The translations under genes were made by a program, and so were the position numbers. Shown in pieces: positions 1 through 8,000 of a stretch of 10,962 nt of DNA. The stretch's first letter is position 1. Each line of letters begins with the position of its first letter. The notes under the pieces were generated by a model. That model saw only the letters and a list, made by a program, of their open reading frames with translations, was not told where the DNA came from and ran no database searches. Source of the DNA: Brachionus plicatilis (taxonomy: Eukaryota > Rotifera > Eurotatoria > Ploima > Brachionidae); NCBI GenBank assembly GCA_010279815.1, contig QEOQ01000704.1:752568-763529 (forward strand), in the 5' to 3' direction.

Positions 1-326
1 GAAAAAATAAAGTTTATTAAAAATTTAATCAAAATTTATATCAAAATCTTTTTCTTTTTGATTTTTTTTTTTGGGGGTATTCGACCATGCTGATCACGAA
101 TATGAACTTTGTTTTGGTCAAAAATCGGTGGGTTGGGCGTGGCACTCGATTTTTGGGGGTTTTTAAGAGAAATATACACTAAAGGGAAATTTTAACTTTA
201 GAATTGGATAGATTAGTTAAAGAGGTGACGCGCGAACCTTACATCTATTGACAATAGCTCCATTTTAAAAAAAAATTCCTATTTTATCTCAAGTATATGA
301 ATTAATTTATGGCTTGTATTTAATGT
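1..326. other. AT-rich intronic stretch with one GC-richer patch; no gene seen
   Basis: Intron 4 of CASK on the minus strand. Positions 72-168 are clearly richer in G than the surroundings and include two GGGGG runs, but neither strand gives a recognisable protein or RNA fold. Bases 275-325 can be read in + frame as a peptide containing IPILSQV, which loosely resembles the segment before the ATS motif of hAT transposases. This is too short to call. Confidence 0.4.
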
Positions 327-1105
327 TGCACTTTAAATTAATCAGAAGTTGCACTTTTTTTAATACCAAACTGCACTATATTATTTCCAAAAAGTACTAC
401 ATTATTTTATGTGCACTGAATTATTCGGTTTTTTACCAAAATAATTCAAATCAGAACTTTTGTATTTCAAAACTTTACTATATAAATCACCTGGCACTTA
501 AATAATTTTTGATTTTTACTAAAATAATTTCTAACTTGAACTAAAATAATTTTAAATATTAATTTAGACTTTATTTTTATTTTTATTTTCAACAAAGCTT
601 ATTTTATTTTATTTTCCGTTCCTTTTATAAATTCCTTGCGGCTACTTATTTAGAAATTAAAACACAATTAACAGCTAGTAACTCAACGATAGATCATCAT
701 GGCATGGCAAGGTTATTGGTAGATTTCATTTTTTTTTGGGGGAAAAAAAAAAAAAAATATCCAGGTGTCTAAAAAGAACTAACCCTTTAAAAAGTTGTAG
801 ATCTTTCAGACTCAATTACTCAAAGATAAAATTAAAATCTTTTTTAAAATTATATATATTCTGAGAGAGCATAAAATTTTCTACACCCTGATAAATAGGG
901 GCGAACTTAAATTGTCAACAATTGATTTATCAACAGTATAAATTGTCAACAATTAAATTATCAACTATCTTAAAAAAATATAATCTTCCAACAGTATAAA
1001 AAGTCAATAGTATAATTTGTCAACATTTTTTATTAATAATTAAATAAAAGAAAAAGAAAACATAATTTATCAGCTAACTAAATAATTAATTAAAAAAAGG
1101 GAAAA

Positions 1106-1300
1106 TTAAGCTTTTATATTGAATTTTACGATTTTACATTCTGACTCAGTTGTTATTGGTACTGACGGAAAGACGGTAAGGCATTGCTCACATTTTTTGA
1201 CCGAGCAAATCCAGTAATTTTGCCTTTGCCTATAATAAAGGTTATTTTCAAAAGACAAAATGCTCTTACCAGTATTTCCTTGGATAAATTTCAAAGGCAT
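1106..1300 (-). pseudogene. FLYWCH-type zinc-finger fragment inside the TCAACA element
   Basis: This 64-residue open frame has the FLYWCH order: F5, L15, Y22/Y23, Y29-W30, then C32 and C40 in WICSVKKCEQC. FLYWCH is a DNA-binding C2H2-like zinc module found in many animal MULE transposases. The closing His-x-His pair is not present; the frame ends SECKIVKFNIKA and stops, so the zinc site would be incomplete. No transposase core follows on this strand. The best reading is a transposase N-terminal module retained in a deleted element. The assignment rests on motif spacing only. Confidence 0.6.
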
Positions 1301-1685
1301 TGTTTTTAAATTTTAATTTTAAAGTTAAATTTAAGTTAATTTAATTTAATTTTAATTTTTTTTTTTAATTTAAATTATTTATTTCAGAAAATTTTTGGGA
1401 TTCGAGCTTTCACCCATATATCCACCAATTAGAATAATATAATAAAAATAAGAAACATAAAAAAAAATAAATTTTTGTTTTTTACAACTTAGAGTTAATT
1501 GATTTTAAATAAAAGAGAAAAAATTGAATAAAAAATGCAGTTTAGTTGAAAAGTTAATTTGTTTGAATCAAGGGTTTTTATAAGCCAGAAATAAAGAGCA
1601 TGTTCCTAAGATAGAGTGCATTATTTTAGCACCTTCTCGCCAAGAATCTGTTTAGATTAGGGTTACTAGAATCCCAACTATTATG

Positions 1686-1711
1686 TTATATTAATTAGTT
1701 ATATTAATTAG
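1686..1711. repeat. Perfect tandem duplication of 13 bp
   Basis: TTATATTAATTAG occurs twice back to back (1686-1698 and 1699-1711) within the right half of the TCAACA element. It is probably a local replication slip, since the unit is AT-only apart from one G. Confidence 0.9.
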
Positions 1712-2182
1712 CTTTTAATTTCTTCAATTAAATAAAAGTTGACAAATTGTAGTATTTTGTTATTTTTTTTTTATTTTTTTATTGTTGACAAATTATACTG
1801 TTAGTAAAAAAAAAATTGGAATATTATACAGTTGATAAATTAATTGTTGACAATTTATACTCGGCCGATAAATAGTTTTGTTTGAAAAAAAGGGTATGGC
1901 AATTTTTATTATTGAAAAAAAACCATTAAGAATACTTTTTTTCAGTTTAATTGTATGTAGTCCCAGGGATTACTTAATAAACCAATTTTTTTTTATAAAC
2001 ATAACTAGACAAAATTCTGAGCAAATCTATGGTTTTGCTTTTTTGAATTTATGTTTTATTTTATTTAAATAAAGTATTGAAATCATGTGATTTGATTTAA
2101 ATTTTGAGTATTTTAACTATATTGACAATTTTTTGAATATTTTAACTAAATATTGAAACCAATCCTATTAAATATTATTATT

Positions 2183-2260
2183 ATGCCACCAAAGTCTAAA
2201 TTTATCCGTTCTCGCATTAGTAATTTTTTAAATCATCTCAATCTACAAAACGTTGAATAA
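2183..2260 (+). pseudogene. Short coding-like ORF, 25 aa, unrecognised
   Basis: ATG at 2183 opens a 25-residue frame (MPPKSKFIRSRISNFL...) that ends at TAA 2258-2260. It is basic at the start and uses C- and G-containing codons that are rare in the surrounding AT-rich DNA, which suggests a former exon. It lies inside the GCACT element, so it may be the remains of that element's 5' coding exon. I do not recognise the family. Confidence 0.3.
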
Positions 2261-2385
2261 GTGTCTTGATTTAAAGTGTTTTAAGGTAGATTAGTTTTAT
2301 TTAGTTATTTTAAAATTAGAATAAATTAAAAAATTAAAAGACTGTTTAACATCTCTTTTAGTAATAAAAATTAAACTAATTGTGA

Positions 2386-2505
2386 TATAAGGAAAATAGG
2401 TTAGGAAAAAAACGAAGTCGAGGAAGACCTACTTTGGCTAGTACTATTGGTAGATCCTACTGGATTCAAAAAAGCTTAAACGCTTATTTAAATTCGTTAA
2501 TTTGA
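2386..2505 (+). pseudogene. Coding-like fragment with an AT-hook-like RGRP, unrecognised
   Basis: The frame between stops at 2383 and 2503 reads YKENRLGKKRSRGRPTLAST and continues IGRSYWIQKSL to NSLI. KKRSRGRP resembles an AT-hook or basic nuclear-localisation stretch. The base composition is less AT-biased than the flanks and it lies inside the GCACT element, 125 bp after the 2183 ORF. It is probably a decayed exon of the same element protein. No ATG is available, and no family is assigned. Confidence 0.35.
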
Positions 2506-2856
2506 TAACGAATCGGCTTCTCAATAAATACAATTTTTTTATTTTATTCTTATGTATGTATTACTATATTTTTTTTTTCTCCAAAATTAAATCAGATATT
2601 TGTAATTGTAATTTGTATTTTCTTATGTATAAAAAAAATGAAGTTTTCGAAAATAATAGTGCTTGTTGTATATATTTATCAAAAAATGAATTAAAATAGT
2701 TCAGGTCCAATATTATTTTAGTGCTTTTTAATCATTAATTTAGTGCTTAGTAAAGATTATTTTAGTGCAAAATAAAAATTATATTAGTGCTTATTAAAGA
2801 ATATAATAGTGTAAGAATGTTATTTATAGTGCAACTTGTGATTATTTATAGTGCAG

Positions 2857-3039
2857 AATGTATTTGATGCCTTAATTTATTGTGTAACAGCAACCTCAGT
2901 AACCTCTAAAAACCTTTTCAGCAATGCAGGCTTAGTTCAAAATAACCAAAGAAATCGGATGGAACCGTCTGCTTTATATATGGTCAATTTTGAAATGATA
3001 AACATATTTAAACTTTTTTCAGTTTTCAATTCAATTTAA
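2857..3039 (+). pseudogene. hAT-superfamily transposase C-terminal (dimerisation domain) remnant
   Basis: The frame contains TATSVTSKNLFSNAGLVQNN followed by QRNRMEPSALYMVNF. This matches the pattern of the hAT C-terminal dimerisation domain (ATS-x-x-SE-x-x-FS-x-AG ... RNRL-x-P), with the usual SER/SEN replaced by SKN. Only about 60 residues remain. The upstream part is cut off exactly at the end of the GCACT element. Downstream DNA to about 3278 ends ...TTCGATTTACGACCCTAG, which resembles a hAT 3' terminus (CTAGGG on the other strand) and may be this element's end. Confidence 0.7.
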
Positions 3040-3286
3040 GTACTCTCAAGTTCAAAATTTTTAAATTATGATTTCCTTTTTTTATAAATCGATTTTCTAA
3101 TATCGAAATTTTTTGTGTTAAATTAATTTTCCAATTTAATAAACTACTCAATAAAAAAATTTGAAATTTCACGGTTTAATTTTTTCAAATTTTGCAAAAA
3201 ATTTTAAAGTTTTTTTTTACTCAATTAGAAAAAAACGACTTTCAGGGTTTTGAAAAAAACTTCGATTTACGACCCTAGTTTTTAAC

Positions 3287-4384
3287 GGGTCCTACTAAAA
3301 TACTGACCCCCAATTTTTTAAAATATTCTTACCCCCATTTATTTTGCAAAGCAAAAATATTTTTTAAAGTTTTAATATATCATTTAATTTTAATTTTTCT
3401 CTATTTTTTGAAAATTAAACTATTTTGTCTCCAAAATTTTTATTTTTTGTGAAAATCGAATATTTTTATACTTTTAAAAACCTGACCCCTTACTGACCCC
3501 CATTTTTCATGAAGAGAATTTAACTAGCTTTCCAAAATTGTGACTAGTTTTTCTCCAGGATGTATAGTTTTTGAGATATTTTGATTATAATTAAAGACCT
3601 TAGTTATTTTGAAATAGGAATTAAAAGTTTTAATACGATATACCATTGCATATACTAAGAGCATTTGCAAGTGGAAAAAAGAGCCAAGTTGTTTCCCATT
3701 CGCATTAATAAATAAAGTTTATTTTAGTTTTAAATATTTTAAAATTTCTAAAATTTTTAAAAATGATTCAACCACCAAAAGATCATATTAAAATAAAAAG
3801 AAACGTAATTTAACTTTACGAAAATCAGAAAAAAGAGGCAAAATATTGCAAAAAAAAAATTTCGCCTCATTTAAGTTCATCATTTTTTTACGTTATTAAA
3901 AATTTAAGACATATACTTTATTTTTTTATTAAATTAATTGCTAATAAAATTAATTGTAATTTTTATTAAAAAATCTTAAAACTAAATTAATAAAACAAAA
4001 AATATCAAATATTACAATTAAAAAATTGAATTTTTCTCAATTATAATGTGATCTTTTGAAATTCTCGAAAAGTATACATCCTGGAGAAAAACTAGTCACA
4101 TTTTTAGAAAGCTCGTTAAATTCTCTTCAAGAAAAATGGGGGTCAGTTGGGGGTCAGTCGTAAAAAATTGGGGGTCAGTAGGGGGTCAGGTTTTTAAAAG
4201 TATAAAAATATTCGATTTTCACAAAAAATAAAAATTTTGGAGACAAACTAGTTTAATTTTCAAAAAATAGAGAAAAATTAAAACTAAATGATATATTAAA
4301 ACTTTTAAAAATATTTTTGCTTTGCAAAATAAATGGGGGTCAGAAAATTTAAAAAAAATGGGGGTCAGTATTTTAGTAGGACCC
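3287..4384. mobile_element. 1098-bp foldback element with ~300-bp inverted arms and 8-bp target duplication
   Basis: The left end starts GGGTCCTACTAAAATACTGA and the right end, complemented, is identical through the first 26 bases. The arms (about 3287-3577 and 4062-4384) stay highly similar throughout. TTTTTAAC flanks both sides exactly (3279-3286 and 4385-4392). Both arms contain iterated GGGGGTCAGT motifs near the tips and again about 200 bp in. The right arm has about 32 extra bases with additional motif copies. The interior (3578-4061) shows no coding potential. The 8-bp duplication would suit hAT, Merlin or related superfamilies, but the tips do not decide between them. Confidence 0.88.
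4138..4185 (+). repeat. Four GGGGG runs, possible G-quadruplex
   Basis: Five-G runs at 4138-4142, 4149-4153, 4170-4174 and 4181-4185 are separated by 6, 16 and 6 bases and each is followed by TCAG. They are the iterated motif of the foldback element's right arm. The central loop is long, so folding is possible but not certain. The left arm has only two such C-runs at the matching place. Confidence 0.6.
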
Positions 4385-4447
4385 TTTTTAACTTGTAATA
4401 TTTTAATTTTAATTTTATTTTATTTTTTTTTATGTATATTTTTAATC

Positions 4448-4505
4448 TGAAGGAGCACTAGCTCGATACAAATAAACAAATAAATAAAATAAATAATAAT
4501 AATAT
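4448..4505 (+). mobile_element. Retroposon 3' end: hairpin plus (AAATA)n tail, copy a
   Basis: CTGAAGGAGCACTAGCTCGA contains a small hairpin (GAGC 4453-4456, loop ACTA, GCTC 4461-4464). It is followed by ATACAAATAAACAAATAAATA and a run of AATAAT. The same order recurs at 5677-5722 and, truncated, at 5513-5550, so this is a repeat family. A terminal hairpin followed by short tandem repeats is typical of the 3' end of CR1/L2-type non-LTR retrotransposons and their SINEs. Nothing of a coding region remains upstream. Confidence 0.6.
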
Positions 4506-4600
4506 CGACCTAAGAAAAAAAAATCAATAAATCTTTTTTTTTAAAATATAAATAAATATAAGCCCTAAAAATTAGCGCGAAAAAAAAATAAAAAACTTAC

Positions 4601-5048
4601 AATAAATTGCCCTTGAGTGATTAATTCAAATAGACGTTTGTTGTTGCCGACAAAAGGCAAATATCCGGACAATAAGACAAACAAGACGACACCACATCCC
4701 CATATATCTACAGGCTTGGAATATGGCAAACGTTTGATGACCTCTGGGCTCATGTAATTGGGCGTGCCGACCCTACCACTGGTTATAAATGCACTGTTGT
4801 CGTCATTGTCTTGACATGGTAGCTCTACGGAAATGCCGAAACCGCCTAGTTTAATAGGCGCTGAGTTTTCTCGACTAGAAAGCAAGACACAGTGTGGCTT
4901 GATGTCCCTATGGACTATGTCTGCCTCGTGGCAGTACCTAACTGCGTCCAGTATTTGACGCATGTAATGACTTGCCACTGATTCCGAGTACACAAAACCG
5001 GCCGCGGCGCGTTTCTCTATTTCAAAGCACAGATCAGCACCGTCCATA
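4601..5048 (-). CDS. CASK: CASK coding exon 4 (kinase C-lobe: HRD, PHC, GFG, SPE, DIWGCG)
   Basis: This is the longest exon (448 nt). The first base completes Tyr92, then [10 protein letters not shown] and onward, ending at ITQGQFI just before a consensus GTAAGT donor (4600-4595). It carries [29 protein letters not shown] and [13 protein letters not shown]. Relative to canonical kinases, Asn of the HRDxxxxN motif is Cys (C145) and Asp of DFG is Gly (G161), as is usual in CASK. The stretch [14 protein letters not shown] in the activation loop is acidic and longer than in the vertebrate protein. The open frame runs 33 nt past the donor into a lysine-poor, Phe-rich tail that is intron. Confidence 0.95.
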
Positions 5049-8000
5049 CTTAAAATTTTTTAAGCTCAATTTTTGTGTTATTTAGTAAAAAAAATCTAAA
5101 ATAAAAACATACTATTCAAATACCATGTTCAAGTTGCCGTCTGACAAATAGGTCTCAAACAGTTCGACTATGTGCGGATGTTTAAGCTTGCAGCATATGC
5201 TTGCCTCTCGTTTTAGGTCTGCAAATAAATTTTATTTTTTTTTTGTTAATTATTTTTAATAAAAGAATTTAGAATTTTTTTTCAAGTTTTTTTTCTTTAT
5301 ATCAGCAAAAGTATTTTTTATCAGAAAATTTATTAATCAATATTCTAATTTCAGGTGATATTGCCTCGCTAAATCTATCAAGCTTAATTATTTGGATTAA
5401 CGTAATTATCCGAATTGAGTGACATGTCACTAAAAAATGAGCACTGATTTTAAAAAGAACAATGTTCAATTTATATGAAGGTCTTAAAAAAGGAATAAAA
5501 TAACTTTTTTTTAGCTCGGTACAGAAAACAAATAAATAAAATAATAAATCGAAACTGATATTAAAATAAAAAAATGAAGTTTTTTCTTTTGACTTATTTA
5601 TCCTTTTTTTTTATTTTTTTTTTTATTTTTTTACCTTATTTAACTTTATTTTATTTCATTTTTTTTTGTTTAATATTCTGAAGGAGCGTTAGCTCGGTAC
5701 AGATAAACAAATAAATAAAAAAGTTAATTTTTTTAATAAATACATCCGGCTTCAATGAAATTCGGATCTATAACATAATTAAATTTCCATTTTTAATTGA
5801 ATTTCATAAAAGCTGAAACTATTTTTGATAATTTTAAAATTTGTACACATTTAAATACATGTGATTAATAATGAATTTTTATTTTTTTCAAAAACAGTGC
5901 TCAATTTTGAATAACATGTCACTAAAATAGAGTACTCTATTTTTTAGGCTTTTATTGACGGTTTTTTGAGCATATCTTATGAACGGAAATTGATAAAATA
6001 TGATCTAAGGATCGCTAGAAAGCTGATGATTTGTTTGTTTTTTCAAAAAAAATTATTAGATCCGGACACTGAGCTCAAAGGATGGCAGGTACGTTTTTGG
6101 CCCGATTAAAGTCCAAGTATGCACAAGTCGAAACCTATACCAAAAAAAATTAACAAGAAGAACAAGTTAACAAGTATATAAAATTTCAGCCCTCTCCGAT
6201 TATCCTTTCATATTTTTTTATAACTTTGAAATTTATTCAAAACATTATGACTTATCCGTTCAGTAATTAAATTTCGAGTTTTAAATTCAAGTTATATTTT
6301 TTAAGAAATTTGTTAAAAAATGCTTTGCTAAATAGAGGGGAGGATTTTCCTTCAATCCTTTTTGCACACAAGCAGGAACCCTAAACGCCGTGCTTTTCAA
6401 AATTTTTAAATTGAATTTTGTTTATATAACGGGTGACAACATAAAGTCGAGACAAACTTTAAGTATGATTTGCAATGCTATTTAAATTTTTTTTTTAAAT
6501 CTCTTTTCATATTCTTGTAGTAAATTTAATTTTAAATACGATAAAAAAAAAATATTCAATTTGAATTAAAAATGACCAAAATAAATTCATCTTGGAAAAG
6601 GCCCTAAGAATTCGCGTGTAAGCGTTTTTTAACGAAAAAAGATCACTTGAAAAGATATTCACTGTGAGGCATTTTATGGCAGAAAAAATTCCAAGAATTA
6701 CTGTTCACCGAACACTAGCAAGTACAAATTATACCCAAGTTAAGAAATTTGAGCAGAAATTACTTGTTTGGTTGGTCATTTCTGAGAGGGGTATTTCAAT
6801 GCCAATCATACGAAAAAGTGGACTTGCAGTCAACCAAACTGTCTATTTAGACTTTATAAAGCGTGGAGTCATTTCGTTTATTAAAAGGCATCATTCAGAC
6901 GGCAACTATAAGTTCTGGCCCGACTTGTCAACAACTTGACCAAAATATCAAATTTGTGCAAAAACGCGAAAACACTGCAAATGTGCCAGAAGTACGACCA
7001 ATTGAAGATTTTTGGTCCATTTTAAAGGGTGTAAGAATGGCTGGAGAGCAAAAAACTTAGATGAACTAAGGAATAAAATACCACGTTGTACAAGAAATAT
7101 GGACCAAAATCTGGTAAGGACCTTTTGGCCTCTACATCCAAACGACTCAGTAATATTCGAAGAAATGGACTTATTGAAAAAAGATAAAAGCATAAATAAA
7201 AATTAGAATAAAAATGCTATATTCTCTCAAAATTTGGCTTTATTTTGATAAATATCAAAGGAGTTATGACCTTTTAAAGTTCATCTTGATTTTATGTTGT
7301 CACCTGTTATGTGAATTTTAAAAAAATCATTTGGTTGTTACTTTTGACATTTGATTAAAAAGCGTCATCTTTGTTTGAGAGTAAATTTGAATTTTTAAGT
7401 TTGGGTCTTGTTAATTTAGTGAACAAATGATCACAAAATTTTGCAAATTAAGTGAACATTATGATTACGTGAACAAATGAAAATAAAAAAAACGAGTGTG
7501 CACATAATTTTATACGTAATAATTAGGTGAACGAATCATCTTGTTTATCGAAATTAATCAAATATGTTTTTTTAAAATTTTTATTTTTTTAATTTATTTA
7601 AAAAAAAAAGAATAATTTTTTCTTTTTTATTCCATCTTATTAAACTGTCCTGATTTTTGGTCACCAATTCTCTAGCTAATTTCTTGTTAAATCTCTGATT
7701 ATTATGGTTGTTATTGGAGGGACCAAGAGCTTTTTTTTCTTAATAAAAATCATAAAAGAAGTTGAAAATTTAAATTTTTTAATTTTTTAATAATTGATTT
7801 TGTTTGAATACTATTTTTAAAATAAAAGTATAAGAAGAAAATTTAAATGTTGTTAATTTAGTGAACTTATTGTAATAGGATCTGTGGACTTAAAAGCGAT
7901 AGTAAAGTGGTTCAAGGCTTTATTTTTTTTGTTAGATATTCGTCTTCATTATCTGATAAAAATGTTGCTCCCGTATGTTGCTTTAGATTGTGCTGTGCAA

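Larger units (their letters stand above)
899..1866. mobile_element. 968-bp TIR element with TCAACA-rich termini and 9-bp target duplication (Mutator-like candidate)
   Basis: The left terminus begins GGGCGAACTTAAATTGTCAA and the right terminus, on the complementary strand, begins GGCCGAGTATAAATTGTCAA. Over the first 43 bases 37 agree. Further in, both ends repeat TTGTCAACA and ATCAACAGTATAA motifs in inverted orientation. GATAAATAG occurs directly outside both ends (890-898 and 1867-1875), a perfect 9-bp target duplication. Nine-base duplications and a FLYWCH zinc finger (1106-1300, minus strand) both point to the Mutator/MULE superfamily. No DDE transposase is present, so the copy is non-autonomous. 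Confidence 0.85.
327..2855. mobile_element. Non-autonomous element with GCACT-motif inverted termini, interrupted by another element
   Basis: From 327 rightward the sequence repeats GCACT followed by AT-rich spacers of about 15-25 bp (for example TGCACTTTAAAT, AAGTTGCACTTT, ACTGCACTATATT). From 2855 leftward on the complementary strand the same pattern appears (TGCACTATAAAT, AAGTTGCACTAT, TTGCACTAAAATAAT). The outer 60 bp of the two ends align well with small indels, so these are inverted termini made of an iterated motif. The element is split by the 899-1866 insertion. AATGT occurs next to both ends (322-326 and 2857-2861), but the exact target duplication is unclear, so the boundaries may be off by a few bases. 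Two short coding-like fragments lie inside, at 2183 and 2386. It has no recognisable transposase. Confidence 0.68.
5418..5923. repeat. Inverted pair of ~30-bp Tc1-like termini
   Basis: At 5418-5447 the sequence AGTGACATGTCACTAAAAAA runs into TGAGCACTG. The complement of 5895-5923 reads AGTGACATGTTATTCAAAAT and then TGAGCACTG. Either these are the two ends of one roughly 506-bp element, or CAGTGCTCA is the outer tip and they are facing ends of two elements pointing outward. CAGTGCTC-type tips are common in Tc1 elements. No TA or other duplication decides it. The first 14 bases of the left copy form a perfect palindrome. Confidence 0.5.

Noticed and set aside
314..505. 63-residue plus-strand open frame
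   Set aside because: It runs through the GCACT terminal array and is composed of Ile, Asn, Tyr, Phe and Lys from A/T-only codons, with no motif.
327..520. GCACT repeats read as a promoter or operator array
   Set aside because: The same motif array is inverted at 2700-2855, which fits element termini better than a regulatory array.
1878..2072. 64-residue plus-strand open frame
   Set aside because: It is Phe/Ile-rich reading of AT-rich DNA just outside the TCAACA element, with no domain and no conservation signal.
2502..2699. 65-residue plus-strand open frame
   Set aside because: It is composed of Tyr, Phe, Asn and Lys from simple AT sequence and overlaps the end of a better coding-like fragment in another frame.
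3310..3360. TTAA near the foldback ends as a piggyBac/Kolobok-type duplication
   Set aside because: TTAA is part of the longer exact 8-bp repeat TTTTTAAC and does not directly abut the element tips on either side.
4565..4600. Extension of the CASK exon 4 frame by 11 residues
   Set aside because: A consensus GTAAGT donor precedes it and CASK homology stops at the donor, so it is intron.
6948..7193. 81-residue minus-strand open frame
   Set aside because: It is the antisense of the mariner transposase C-terminal part, whose sense strand shows RPIEDFW.
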